DNA of 64,000 nucleotides, from NCBI GenBank assembly GCA_020638855.1, contig JACKHT010000008.1:62001-126000 (forward strand), written 5' to 3'. The notes beneath the pieces were generated by a model. That model was not told where the DNA came from, ran no database searches, and worked only from the letters and a program-made list of their open reading frames with translations. This document shows, in pieces, positions 33,916 to 44,200 of this stretch (position 1 is the first letter of the stretch; the number at the start of each line of letters is the position of its first letter). The translations under genes were made by a program, and so were the position numbers. The stretch is from Planctomycetota bacterium (GTDB lineage: Bacteria > Planctomycetota > UBA1135 > GCA-002686595).

Positions 33916-34326
33916 ATGGGCAACCCTCGATCTAGCTTGCGCCCACGCCGACAGGTGATTGTTACACCAGGCGGAGCCTACCTATTCTTGGCCAGGATCT
34001 ACTTGGACGACGGATTGACCCTCCTTACGCCTGACCTTCCGCGATTGGTGACACTTCGCGTTCGGTCGGACTATGACGGCGGGGTCGTCCGTCAACTTCC
34101 ATTGCGCCCCGATGAGTGCCTACTGGATGGATTGCGCACGGATGATGACTGGACCTGGGACACCATCGGGTACCAATTCAGGCACCGCCTGTTCCCCGAC
34201 CTGATCTCGAATCCGGGTGTGCGTTACACCGTTGAGTACGAATTCACGCTCCTGGGTGATACACCAGAGATTCCCCTCTACCTGCACAGGGAGACCTTTA
34301 GCGTCCTCGCCGGCCCGGCGCTCTAG
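33916..34326 (+). CDS. Uncharacterised beta-rich phage protein
   Basis: 136 aa, same length as the protein at 28098 on the other side of the spike gene. LVTLRVRSDYDGGVVRQLPL ... VRYTVEYEFTLLGD is beta-sandwich-like. Together the two genes bracket the tailspike and may be spike-associated adaptors. No family recognised. Confidence 0.5.
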   Translation: MGNPRSSLRPRRQVIVTPGGAYLFLARIYLDDGLTLLTPDLPRLVTLRVRSDYDGGVVRQLPLRPDECLLDGLRTDDDWTWDTIGYQFRHRLFPDLISNPGVRYTVEYEFTLLGDTPEIPLYLHRETFSVLAGPAL

Positions 34327-34328
34327 CC

Positions 34329-35891
34329 ATGGTTGCAAAGGCGCAAGGGCCGTTCGAGCTACGGGGTCCGATTGCTGACTTCGCGAACCTCCCGTATACC
34401 TCCGTGAACGGGCGACGGGTAAAAGAGGTTCTATTCCACTCCCTGGCCGGAACTGGAAAATCTGTCGGCATTGCAGCGAACTTTGTCGAGTGGTGCTTGG
34501 AGTTCCCAAACACTCGAATTTTGATTCTACGCAAGACTCTCAAGTCCTTGCGCGAATCCTGGCAGGTGACGTTTGAGAAGCTCGTCGCTCCTCGGTATGG
34601 GATCAAGACTCCAGAGTCGAGCCGAAAGAGCCGTGAGAACTACGTTTTTGCGAACGGCTCCGAAATCGTTCTCGGTGGATTGGATGATCCGGAAAAGTGG
34701 CGCTCCACCGAATGGAATGTGATCTGGTTTGTGGAGGGAACCGAAGTAACGGAGAAGGAATTCGAGGAAGTCACTCGCGGCCTTCGTTGGTCGCAGGGGA
34801 CGCCGTTCCGGTTCAAAGGGCTGGAGGTCAACCCCAAGAGCCAATTCCATTGGATCTACACGCGCTTCTTTGGCGAAAGGACGCCCGAGGAAGTACAGGA
34901 AGAGCGCCGAATCGAAACCGGCCGGGGTCGCGTGGCTTTCCGGTGCACCTTCCAGGACAACCCTCACTATTGGAATCTAGAGAGGAACGACTTCACACCA
35001 GCTGGAAAGGACTACTACGAAAACAACGATACGGGCTACTCCGGTGTCGACCATGACCGAATGGTCAAGGGGCTTTGGTGCGCAGACGATGGCCTTGTGT
35101 ACCCAGAGTTCAATCCGAGAACCCACGTCTTTGATGGCGCCTTGGTCTTGATGCGTGGAACCTGGTGGATCGACTTGCGGTCCCATGGAATGCAGCGGGT
35201 ACTTGGATTCTTCCACACACAGGACTGGGGTATTGACCAGCCGGGTTGTGCCCAGGTTTGGGCCGTTGATACGCAGCAGCGCATGTGCCTGGTTCGCGAG
35301 TGGTACCACACGGGATGGAATAGCAACCGGTGGGCTGGGATCCACCACGGACAGGTCCAAAGCCTAAGCACCCGGGCAATTGTTTGTGACGGCGCGCAGC
35401 GAGACTCCATCGATATCCTGAACGACCTTCTTGGTCCGAAAGGGTTGCGCTCAAGCTCGCGAATTGCCGTGGGCGCCACCGGTGAGATGAAGGACCGCCT
35501 AGCAGGCCGATCATTGGTAGCGTCGAAGCTGCAGGAGCGCCGGAGCGGAATCCCGTGCATCTATTTCCTCAAGAAGACCCTCCAGCACCCGCCCGATCCA
35601 AGCCTTCGAAGCCTTCCAAAGTCGACGATCCAGGAGTTTCCGGGATACGTCATGGAGGCGGATAAGGAGGGTATGAGCCGGGACATGCCGGTCAAGAAGA
35701 ACGACCACGGCATGGATGCCATGAAGTATGGGGTTCGGTGGCTTCACAACCACCACTTCTCCACTGAGGACACGGCTGCCGCAGGCTTCTACCACACTCC
35801 ATGGATGGACGAAGATGACGCCTTGGACGCCGAAATGCTCGAAATGTACCAGGAGCGCCACAACCGCAACTACTACGAGGACGCATCGTGA
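34329..35891 (+). CDS. terL: Terminase large subunit
   Basis: 520 aa. ATPase domain with Walker A LAGTGKSVG (residues ~38-47) and Walker B NVIWFVEGTE (~130-139). C-terminal RNase H-like nuclease with the acidic triad DWGIDQPG (~299), VCDGAQRD (~352) and NDHGMDAMKYG (~458-468). It packages phage DNA into the prohead and cuts concatemers. Its start lies 2 bases after the preceding stop, and its end overlaps the portal gene as GTGA. Confidence 0.92.
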   Translation: MVAKAQGPFELRGPIADFANLPYTSVNGRRVKEVLFHSLAGTGKSVGIAANFVEWCLEFPNTRILILRKTLKSLRESWQVTFEKLVAPRYGIKTPESSRKSRENYVFANGSEIVLGGLDDPEKWRSTEWNVIWFVEGTEVTEKEFEEVTRGLRWSQGTPFRFKGLEVNPKSQFHWIYTRFFGERTPEEVQEERRIETGRGRVAFRCTFQDNPHYWNLERNDFTPAGKDYYENNDTGYSGVDHDRMVKGLWCADDGLVYPEFNPRTHVFDGALVLMRGTWWIDLRSHGMQRVLGFFHTQDWGIDQPGCAQVWAVDTQQRMCLVREWYHTGWNSNRWAGIHHGQVQSLSTRAIVCDGAQRDSIDILNDLLGPKGLRSSSRIAVGATGEMKDRLAGRSLVASKLQERRSGIPCIYFLKKTLQHPPDPSLRSLPKSTIQEFPGYVMEADKEGMSRDMPVKKNDHGMDAMKYGVRWLHNHHFSTEDTAAAGFYHTPWMDEDDALDAEMLEMYQERHNRNYYEDAS

Positions 35892-37684
35892 AGCTTTGGG
35901 ACGAAGAACACCTTTGGAGTGAGATCAAGATCGCGGAGGACGTGCGGCGCGACTATATGTACAAGTTCGACGAAGCGCTGCAATCCTACACCGGACCAGC
36001 CTTTCGACGGGATAAGTCCGAAGGTGGAGAGCTGCTCTCCAATGTTTATGAGTCGATCGCCAATGCGTTACCGCGGCTTGCCTACCATCGGCCCACGGTT
36101 CGAGTGCACAGCGGAGTTGCGCAGATGAACGAGCGCCTCCATTGGCCGCTCACGAGAGCAGAGGCCATTGAGCACTCGATGAACCAATGGACAAAAACCA
36201 ATGCCATCGAGGGGATGCTGCGGATTGCCGCCGTCGATTATGTGCTCTTCCAGGCACACTTGCTTTTGGTCCGTGAGCCCGCGCGCGGGTACATCCCTGA
36301 CGCGGTAAAAAATGCGGTCGAAGGCGGCGTTGTGTATCACCCAAGAGCGTACGTCTTGAGCCCGCACGATGTCTTCTTTGATTCTTTGGCTCAGAATCCG
36401 GAGCAGCGTCGATTTACGGGCCATGGGCAGTGGCGTGACATCGACGAACTGATCGATGAAGCCGGAAACGACAAGGCCGGAGGGTGGAACATGGAAACGC
36501 TTACCGCGATGAAAAAGGAGGTTTCGGGAAAGTCGCGCCAGAGCTATGCCACCAACAAGACCGTCCGTCGAAACGACGCTTACATTCGCTATATCTATGT
36601 ACCCAGCGCCGTTGCCGATCCGGGCCTCGAGGGTGTGCGCGGATTTCACGGAGCCACCTTCACGATGATTGCGCGTGACGGTGAGTCAGTGGCGAAGTTT
36701 GCGCGCAAGCCAATGCCTTACTACGGTCCCGATGCTGGCCCATACCTAATCTTTGGAACCTACCCCGTCAGCGGAACTTCCTACTCGCTTTCGACCACGA
36801 TGGCCACGCGGTCGATCAATGAAAAGACGGATTTCTTGGCGAAGCGGGTTTGGGAAGAGGCCAAGAACTACAAGCGGTTCTTGGCGTTCAGGAAAGACTC
36901 AGGAAGTCTGGCCAAGCAGATCAAGAACATCCAGACCAACGGACTGCTTGCATTGGACTCGGATGAGATCGGAAAAGCACTGCAGGAGATTACCATTGGT
37001 GGTATTGAGCGAAACTCGATGAATGCGCTCGATACATTCTCAGTGCTTCGAGACCGACTCACGGGAATCGATTCGCAGCAGCGCGGAGCGGTCGCACCAA
37101 ACGCGACAGCCACCGCATCGATGATCGCGAACAATTCGGCCGAGCAAATCGGGTCGTACCAGGAAAAGGTATTCCAGGAGGGTGTACTGAAACTGCTTGA
37201 GCGCGCCGCGTGGTACTTCCATGAAGACAGCGAGGCGGCGATTCAGCTTGGATCGAAAGCCTCAGAGATTGCAGGCCTGGATGGCGAGAGCGATTTTTGG
37301 ATGTTTCCCGACCCCGAAGGGATTCCGGCCGAAGCCCTCGAGATCGCCATCGAGCTCGATTCCATGACCCGTGGTGGCGACGTTCAGCGGCGAGGAGCCT
37401 TGATGGAGGGCGCTGGATTCGTCCAGGCGATGGCTAGCAACTCGGTCCAGTTCCCCGGAATGGCGAATTGGGAGGCGATGGCCAAAGGAGCCCTGGAGTC
37501 ACTCAACCTTGGCCCGCTCGCGGCAACCATCAATTTCAACCAGGGGGCCAAGCAGCTGACACCCGAGCAGCGCGACGCTGCGCTGGGCGGCACTCCGGGC
37601 GCAGACCGCGCCCCAGGTATGAATGGAAGTGAGGCGGGAACCGGTGGTCGGTTCCTGCGGTCGGGATCATCAGCGCAGCGATAA
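35888..37684 (+). CDS. Portal protein
   Basis: 598 aa from GTG 35888, overlapping the terL stop. The position directly after terL, the length, and the pattern of a helical N-terminus, a central beta region (YVLSPHDVFFDSLAQNPEQ), a long helix after TRSINEKTDFLAKRVWEEA, then the crown-like C-terminus with Gly/Ala linkers all fit a podovirus-type portal, the dodecameric ring through which DNA enters. No direct sequence signature is diagnostic. Confidence 0.78.
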   Translation: MKLWDEEHLWSEIKIAEDVRRDYMYKFDEALQSYTGPAFRRDKSEGGELLSNVYESIANALPRLAYHRPTVRVHSGVAQMNERLHWPLTRAEAIEHSMNQWTKTNAIEGMLRIAAVDYVLFQAHLLLVREPARGYIPDAVKNAVEGGVVYHPRAYVLSPHDVFFDSLAQNPEQRRFTGHGQWRDIDELIDEAGNDKAGGWNMETLTAMKKEVSGKSRQSYATNKTVRRNDAYIRYIYVPSAVADPGLEGVRGFHGATFTMIARDGESVAKFARKPMPYYGPDAGPYLIFGTYPVSGTSYSLSTTMATRSINEKTDFLAKRVWEEAKNYKRFLAFRKDSGSLAKQIKNIQTNGLLALDSDEIGKALQEITIGGIERNSMNALDTFSVLRDRLTGIDSQQRGAVAPNATATASMIANNSAEQIGSYQEKVFQEGVLKLLERAAWYFHEDSEAAIQLGSKASEIAGLDGESDFWMFPDPEGIPAEALEIAIELDSMTRGGDVQRRGALMEGAGFVQAMASNSVQFPGMANWEAMAKGALESLNLGPLAATINFNQGAKQLTPEQRDAALGGTPGADRAPGMNGSEAGTGGRFLRSGSSAQR

Positions 37685-37993
37685 ATGGCACAGTACCCCT
37701 ACCAGAGCAAGTCCGGCAAGGTCGTCTACAGGGAACACCCCATGTCGGAGGCCCCGGAAATCGGCCACACCATCAAAATTGGTGGGGAGAGTTTTAGGCG
37801 TGTCTATGCGGTAACGCGCTCACCGAACGTCTCTCGGGAGATCCACAGCCTTTCGGTGGAGGATGGGCACCCCCTGGTCAAGCGATACGATGAGAATTCC
37901 GCGGCCGTGTTCGCGAACCTGAACGAACTGCGGGACTTTGTGCGCCATGACGCAGAACTGAGGGGGAGGGACGGTTTCGTCGTGAACGCCTGA
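37685..37993 (+). CDS. FmdB-like small protein that lacks the zinc cysteines
   Basis: 102 aa. The N-terminus MAQYPYQSKSGKVVYREHPM, then SEAPEIGHTIKIGGESFRRV, follows the FmdB zinc-ribbon layout (M-YEY-C--CG---E--- MSD-P---CP-CG---RRV), but all four Cys positions are replaced. The C-terminal half is unrelated. It starts immediately after the portal stop. A 21-bp piece of its coding sequence (37783-37803) is found exactly in the gap at 26857. Function in the virion is unknown. Confidence 0.55.
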   Translation: MAQYPYQSKSGKVVYREHPMSEAPEIGHTIKIGGESFRRVYAVTRSPNVSREIHSLSVEDGHPLVKRYDENSAAVFANLNELRDFVRHDAELRGRDGFVVNA

Positions 37994-38005
37994 TAGTTGG
38001 CGTTC

Positions 38006-38812
38006 ATGGACACACAAACGTCTACCAGCGAGGACCTCTCTGCCGCAGCACCCGCAACGCAGACCGGGGCACCCGAGCAATCCCAGGGCGACCAGCAAGG
38101 TACGCAGGGCACCACCACTCCGCCGGCAATTGACCAGGCGCAGTACGAATCGGCTGTTCATTCTCTTCGACGCCTGCAGTTCTCTCCGGAAATGATTTCC
38201 AGTTTGAGCGACGAGCAGGTGGTCCAATGGTCGCAACACTATGCTCCATTGGAATCCGAGAAGGACGATGCGTTTCGCGCTCGCGCCGAGTTGGCTCGGC
38301 TGAAGGAGACCCAGCGGCAAACCCCGGAAGCCCAATCCGGAAGCAGTGGAGCAGGAGACTTCAAGGCCCAGATCACAGCGGCGCTTGGGGAAGAGATTTC
38401 GCAGGAGGCGGCTGCCCGCGTGGCAGACGTGCTCGGCGCGCATCTTGGCTCGGTACAAGAGCGGCAGATTGCAATTCTCGAAGCCCAAACGAATGCGCAG
38501 ATCGAGGCGGTGAGGTCAACCCTACTCCCAAGCATGCCGGAACTCCGTGACCCTGGAATGTGGATGCAGACCAAGGAGATGCTTCGGAGGATTGCGCCGG
38601 GATTTGGTCCCAATCAAGGGGCTGAGGCTGTCCGCATTGCCGCCAGCATCGTCAATGGACTGACTCCGCAAACAAGGGTCGTTCCAAACCCAAACAAACA
38701 GACTGGGCAAATTCCTCCGCCGAATCGAACTGGCAGCATTCCGGCAACGCCGGATGCGGCCAAGCTCGAGGCGGCCAGGCGAATTGCCCAAAAGCATTTC
38801 GGCCGAAACTAG
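38006..38812 (+). CDS. Scaffold-like protein
   Basis: 268 aa from ATG 38006. A disordered N-terminus rich in Thr, Gln, Ala and Pro, coiled-coil helices (~55-95 and ~120-180), and a basic C-terminal helix (KLEAARRIAQKHFGRN). It is encoded directly before the major capsid gene. These are typical features of phage scaffolding proteins, which shape the procapsid and leave. No sequence-level match recognised. Confidence 0.65.
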   Translation: MDTQTSTSEDLSAAAPATQTGAPEQSQGDQQGTQGTTTPPAIDQAQYESAVHSLRRLQFSPEMISSLSDEQVVQWSQHYAPLESEKDDAFRARAELARLKETQRQTPEAQSGSSGAGDFKAQITAALGEEISQEAAARVADVLGAHLGSVQERQIAILEAQTNAQIEAVRSTLLPSMPELRDPGMWMQTKEMLRRIAPGFGPNQGAEAVRIAASIVNGLTPQTRVVPNPNKQTGQIPPPNRTGSIPATPDAAKLEAARRIAQKHFGRN

Positions 38813-38827
38813 GCCGGGAGGTCTCAC

Positions 38828-39985
38828 ATGACTCTTGAGGCCCTCACCGATTACGTCAAGTCCACGGAGTACAGCCCGTTCCCGGACCGCAAGAAGTTCA
38901 TCAACCTTGCGACCCGAAACAGCTACCTGCTCGCGTGGCTCCTTGGCTCCGACGGTGGGGAAAATTCGTCCCGCTTCCAAGGCGGGAAAGGCATTCGGCA
39001 TTTCTTGATGCCGGATGAGAAATCGACCGCGGAATGGACGGTGCCCGGCATTCAGCTGAACCTTTCCAACCCGCAGGTCCTGGCGGATCACACGCAAGAT
39101 TGGCGATTCCTCGTCGATCACATGACGATCTCTGATCCGGAGGCCGAGTTGAACGAGGGCGCCCCGATTGCGGAGCAGCTCATCGACATCATGGAGCCGA
39201 AGGAGGAACGCCTTGCTACTTCCATGGTGCATGCCTGGGAAGATTCGCTTGGCGCTATCCCCAACTTCGCGAACATGGAGGCATCGAATGGCGCCAAGCG
39301 GCCCATGTCGATCTTCTCGTTCGTCACCGAAGAGGTGGGCGTCGCCCCCATGTGGGGTGGTACCACGGTTATGGGTTTGGACCCAACCGTGATCGACAAG
39401 TGGGATAACACCCGATCCGGGTACTCCCGCTTGAATTCGGACCAGGCCGGAGCTGGCTACACGGTGCAAAACGCGCTCTCGCGCGCAGCGCGCCTGTCGA
39501 AGTTCCGGACCCTGCCGGTTTCGATGCTTGCAAACCGCGACCGTCAAGAAACCATGATCGCCAAAGCCTGGTTTACCAGCCTTTGGGGCATCGAGGTGTA
39601 CGAGGATGCCGTTCTCAAGCACTCGCACGATCCGCTGCTCATGGCGACCATGCAGGACCTTGGGGTGGACAACCCGGGTCACAAGGGCGTGCCCTTGGTC
39701 TGGTGGGAGCGCATGGACGAGGCGGCTTTGTATGTCGCAGGTGCGGGGTATGGAACCGAGCAGACCGCTGATGTGAAAGGCCCCCGCTACATGGGGGTTG
39801 ACCGCGACACCCTCTTCCCGATTCTTCACAAGAAGAAGTACTTCGAGAAGGGAAATGCGATGCGCATCCATGATCAACCCATGGATGCGGTTACCTGGCG
39901 AAGCCTCTGGTGCAACCTCGGCTGCACCGATCGGCGCCGCCAGGCCCTCGTTTATCCGACCGTCACCCAAACCGTTCCTGGCTAA
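38828..39985 (+). CDS. Major capsid protein (candidate)
   Basis: 385 aa with a GGGAGG ribosome binding site. The position after the scaffold-like gene and before a small decoration-like gene, the length, and the strong start signal make this the best capsid candidate. Segments such as FRTLPVSMLANRDRQETMIA and the C-terminal LVYPTVTQTVPG fit capsid shell proteins. The order suggests an HK97-fold protein, but no motif proves it. Confidence 0.75.
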   Translation: MTLEALTDYVKSTEYSPFPDRKKFINLATRNSYLLAWLLGSDGGENSSRFQGGKGIRHFLMPDEKSTAEWTVPGIQLNLSNPQVLADHTQDWRFLVDHMTISDPEAELNEGAPIAEQLIDIMEPKEERLATSMVHAWEDSLGAIPNFANMEASNGAKRPMSIFSFVTEEVGVAPMWGGTTVMGLDPTVIDKWDNTRSGYSRLNSDQAGAGYTVQNALSRAARLSKFRTLPVSMLANRDRQETMIAKAWFTSLWGIEVYEDAVLKHSHDPLLMATMQDLGVDNPGHKGVPLVWWERMDEAALYVAGAGYGTEQTADVKGPRYMGVDRDTLFPILHKKKYFEKGNAMRIHDQPMDAVTWRSLWCNLGCTDRRRQALVYPTVTQTVPG

Positions 39986-39995
39986 GGAGGAAACC

Positions 39996-40484
39996 ATGTT
40001 CTCAAACATGCCTGGCGGAGTTGGCCCCACCCCCACGGGTGGATCGGGCGAGATGTACAACAACACGGGGGACCACTTGCCGAAGGGCTATGTGGTTCAG
40101 CCGGACTTCACTGGGGCGGGGCTTGCCGCGCTCTCTCTCGAACTCCAAGTGGAGTTTGGGCTTTGGGGTGTGGCTGTCCTTCCGACGACAGCGTTGATGG
40201 CCACCGCCCCGATCTTCATCGTCACCCGGATCAACCACGCCGACAACGACCGCAAGCGCGTCACCGTTGGAACGGGTGGTCTGATGGAGGTCTTCGTCGC
40301 GGAAACGTCCGGTGGAAACAACACCAAGTTGTACGCCCAGAACGGTTCCGGGAAGTTGACCACCGCGAGCGCCACCGGCCGCCGCCTTATCGGCGTCACC
40401 GTGGGCCCCGTTGCAACGGTTGCGGGACAACTCACCAAAGCCTGGATCTTCGGCGCGGCCCCGGCTGCCGCCATTGCTCCGTAG
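39996..40484 (+). CDS. Possible capsid decoration protein
   Basis: 162 aa from ATG 39996 (AAGGAGG upstream). Gly/Thr-rich beta protein (VTVGTGGLMEVFVAETSGG ... ATGRRLIGVTVGPVATVAG) directly after the capsid gene. Head decoration or cement proteins often have this size, place and composition. A strong hairpin follows it. Confidence 0.6.
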   Translation: MFSNMPGGVGPTPTGGSGEMYNNTGDHLPKGYVVQPDFTGAGLAALSLELQVEFGLWGVAVLPTTALMATAPIFIVTRINHADNDRKRVTVGTGGLMEVFVAETSGGNNTKLYAQNGSGKLTTASATGRRLIGVTVGPVATVAGQLTKAWIFGAAPAAAIAP

Positions 40485-40498
40485 GCCAACCACCCCAC

Positions 40499-40525
40499 GC
40501 CCCCCCGGGGATCCCTCGGGGGGGC
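40499..40525 (+). terminator. GC hairpin after the capsid genes
   Basis: GCCCCCCCGGGG (40499-40510) pairs with CCTCGGGGGGGC (40514-40525) with one mismatch and a 3-nt loop. There is no T-tract. It may attenuate late transcription so that head proteins are made in excess, as at the equivalent position in T7. Confidence 0.55.
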
Positions 40526-40535
40526 ACCCTCCACC

Positions 40536-41213
40536 ATGCTTGCATCTGAGTTCACAGACGAAATCAAGTACTCGCTCGGAATTCACCCCAAGCAAAGCGG
40601 TGGATCGTACAACCGCGCGCTGTTTGTGCTGAACCTGGCAGGCGAGTGGATCGTATCCACCAAGAATGGTGGGTGGCGGTTTCTGGCCGGTGCCACCGCA
40701 AGCGTAAATGTCGACATCTACGGCGAAGGTGAGCTCCCCGCAGACTTCAAAACTCTGACTTCCGTTGTCTCGTGCACAGGGGTAGGCCTCTACGTCACAG
40801 ACGTTGATTACGTCCGGAAGAACAACCGTGGAGTGGCTGTCGCGTGGGCGATGCGCGAGTCCGGCCTGGTACCCATTCTTGCGTCAGCAAAGGATAGCCC
40901 AGCAACGATCGAAATCGTCTATGAACGCAAGTGGAAAACGCTCACCTCGGAAAGGGATGCGATCTACATGCCGGATTTCATGCGGCCGCTCTTGCTTGAG
41001 GTCTGCCGACAGTACGCCGCAAACCTCGAGGGGATGAACGGCGTGAACCCCGACACAACCAAGCTCGAGGGCGTCAAGGGCTCTCAGCTCTACCGCGACA
41101 TTTGCGAGATGGACGGTAGCGCCCAGCACGAACTCGGCACCTACTTCGGGGAAAGCAGCATTTCTGGCCACCCTGCCGCAACCCCAGTACCCATCATCCC
41201 GCCACCCTCCTAG
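40536..41213 (+). CDS. Head-tail adaptor (tail tubular A-like)
   Basis: 225 aa. Helical N-terminus (EFTDEIKYSLGIHPKQSGGS), a central beta domain, then a long C-terminal helix (MRPLLLEVCRQYAANLEG). The length and place between capsid genes and a very large tail protein match gp11-type adaptors of short-tailed phages, which sit under the portal. It overlaps the next start by one base (TAGTG). Confidence 0.6.
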   Translation: MLASEFTDEIKYSLGIHPKQSGGSYNRALFVLNLAGEWIVSTKNGGWRFLAGATASVNVDIYGEGELPADFKTLTSVVSCTGVGLYVTDVDYVRKNNRGVAVAWAMRESGLVPILASAKDSPATIEIVYERKWKTLTSERDAIYMPDFMRPLLLEVCRQYAANLEGMNGVNPDTTKLEGVKGSQLYRDICEMDGSAQHELGTYFGESSISGHPAATPVPIIPPPS

Positions 41214-44200
41214 TGACATTCCGCGACCTGGATATCAATTTCCCTTTCCGCGGGGTCGGCCAATTCAGGCTCAACAAGGACAAGGGAAACAGCTTCGCCC
41301 AAGATGCTGAAAACGTCTTGGGGGAGTCTCCGCTGACCGGAAAACAACAGGGCGGGCAGCGTTGGGGTTCCTCGCAGTTCACCAATGGCAAGGTGAAAGA
41401 TGGGAGCAAGGTGCAGGCTGGGATATCGGTGTCGCATGATCGGCCAGCATTCACGTTTGCGGCGCTTGGTAAACCTCGAGGGGATCTATTCCCGGTGCCC
41501 ATCCTTGAGGATTGGGGTCTACAAGGAACCCAGCTCGACGCGGCAACTGACGTTCGAACCGATGACCAGGGGAATTCCTACGGGCTTTCCTCTTCGGGGG
41601 TCGTAGTTAAGCGAAACTCTGCGGGCGACGTGACCGCCACGGCCATCCTGCCCACGAACGTCTTGATTGCGCCGGCCCCGCGCTTTGCGCTGCAAGCAGA
41701 TGGCGGCTTCCTGGCCGCTGGAAGCTCAACATCCGGCGCCCGAAGAGCCGTGCTTTGGCGGTTCAGGCCTGACACCGAAACGGATGGGCTATTCCTGACC
41801 TTCTCCTTGGAGCTCAAGGCTACCTCGGTGGAGGCAATCGAAATCATCAACGAGTCCTCCGCCCGGGTGGCCGTAAACTCGGCCAACGCCACTGCGGAGA
41901 TCCTGACGATTTTGGGGATCGATGGCGAAGATCCCACAATCGTCCAGCGGCATTCGGTGCCCTATCCGGTCGGAGATGTGGCGATCGGGCCTCGAGGGAC
42001 CTACGCATGCTGCCGGCCAAACGCCTCGAGGGGGAAGGTTCCAGCCGGCGATGGCTTCGTCGAATCGGCTGTCGATTGGACGCCCATGGATTTGACCAAC
42101 GCGGCCGAGCGGGTTCACGCCTGGTTCGAACCTGAGTTTGTGGCCGGCGCGGTTGATGGTGGACGCCTGGTCCGGTGGCCGGACTATCGCCTTTCCGGGG
42201 ACTTCACTGTCCCCTACGACGATACCGACCGGGGACTGCTGCTGGCCGAATACACCACCTCGGACCAATCCCAGGGACCCCTTGGGCCCACCTGGTTCCA
42301 GGCGGCCGCCGGACCGAATCCAGGGGTCAGTTTTTGGCCAGCAGAGGGCGAACTGCGCCCTATGCGCGACGTGGACCGGGACAACGGCAATGCCCTCCAG
42401 TCGTCCAACGAGAATGTGACCAGCTTCCCCCTGCGCGGCCACAAGGTCAACGCGCAGGGCACCCTGAGGGGCTCCCGAGGGCTCTGGCCGCTCAACGACG
42501 CCTCGTACAAGTTCGCCATCTGCTTTGCCGTTCGCTGGGTGGACGGTGCGCAGCCAGGAACCATTTGGCTGGCTGGGGCCTACCGCGACGCCGGATCTCA
42601 GGCCGGAGACGCCACAGACGGTCTGGGGCCGTCTGACGGGTACCTCGCCCTCACCATCAACGATGACGGCTCGGCCACCGCTGCCCAGCTGAACGGGGGC
42701 GTTGCCCTGCGCGGCCCCGCCCTTCCTGGGGGCACGGTCACGGGGGCGGCCACCTCGCACGGCTCAACACCCCTACGGATGGCCATCATCACCCTGGTCC
42801 AGAACGGGTCAGGCGCCTTTTCGGTGCGGGTGAACGGGACCAGCGCGGCTACTGGCCTGACGGTGGACGATTCCGGATTCGTCTCGCCCACCGAGTTCCT
42901 GGGAAACCGGGTGTACTACGAAAACGATGCGCAGCTGTCCGCAGGCTTTCTGCCTGGGGTGGACAGCCTCAACGGGGTGATTTGCGCGGCGGTTACCATC
43001 TTTGGAGATAGTTCCGTTGGCGTCCATGACGTTGCCGTGTCCGCCGCGGAGGTTGAGCAGCTGGAGGGCTACCTGGCGCACCGCTTCGGATGCGCGGCTG
43101 ATGCCCTGGACCCGCTCCACACCTACCACTCGGCTCCGCCGGTAGGCACGGGCTCTGGCCCGTCCTCCACTGCGACCAGCCAGGCGCTTCGTTCTCCGTA
43201 CGGCATTGTGCTCAAGCTGGACCCCTCTGGCGAGGGTGCGACCTGGGCGGTCGCGGGGGCCGGCATGGGGTTCGCCCTGGCAACCGACCAGGAGGGTGGG
43301 GTGTTCTCGGTGGGGCCAAGGTCGGTGCCGCCAAGCTATCCAGAGACACTCCTCGGTCCGGTCTCGCGCACCCGGCTCCGGCTGGTGGACCGGGGGGTTA
43401 CTGCCGATTGGACGGAGCCGTCTTCGGGCCGGATCCGGTTTCGCGATAACCCGGTCAATGGGGACTACTTCACCGTCTCCGATGGCACGAGCTCTGTGAC
43501 CTTCGAATTCCAGTCCGGCGGCGTGGCGACGATTCCTGGGGCCGTCGTGGTGAACCCTGGATCCGGGTCAATTTATGGCCATGTGGTCTTGTGCACCCAG
43601 GCCCTCGCCACCACCAGCCTGGGGAACTTTGATGCCCAGGTCGAAGGCTTGGACGGTGACTCTTCGGTTGACCTTGTGATTTGGTCCAAGAATGAGCCCA
43701 CGGGCGTCGCCACTCCGATCGTGATCAGCTGCCCAATCTCGAACGCCTTTGCCCTGATCGATGGCATGACGGCCTCCAGGCCCTTTCCGGACGGTTCCTG
43801 GCAAGGGCTTGCTCGGGATGCCTACAACCCGCTTTACCCGTACATGCGTCTCGCCGTGGACTTCAAAGGCGACTTGTATGTTCCTTGGGGGTACTCGGCC
43901 GCAGCAAATCACCTCACGAAGTATCGGGGAGCCAGCGGATTTGAAACCTGGACGCACCCGATCGGGGGCGTCGATTCCGGGTTCACCGTCCGATCCGTCT
44001 CGGTCGACCCCAATGAAGTCGACCTATACCCTGCCCGAGGGCCGGAATTTGCGTGGGTCGCGAGCTCCAATGAGGATCTTTCTGGACCGGCGGACGTGGC
44101 AACCCAAACCAAGCTGCGCCTGATCTCGAGCACGTCCCGCAGCGGCCCAGACCGCCAGGTGACAACCCTTGTGGTTGCCGGGGGCGACGTGCTCAAAATC

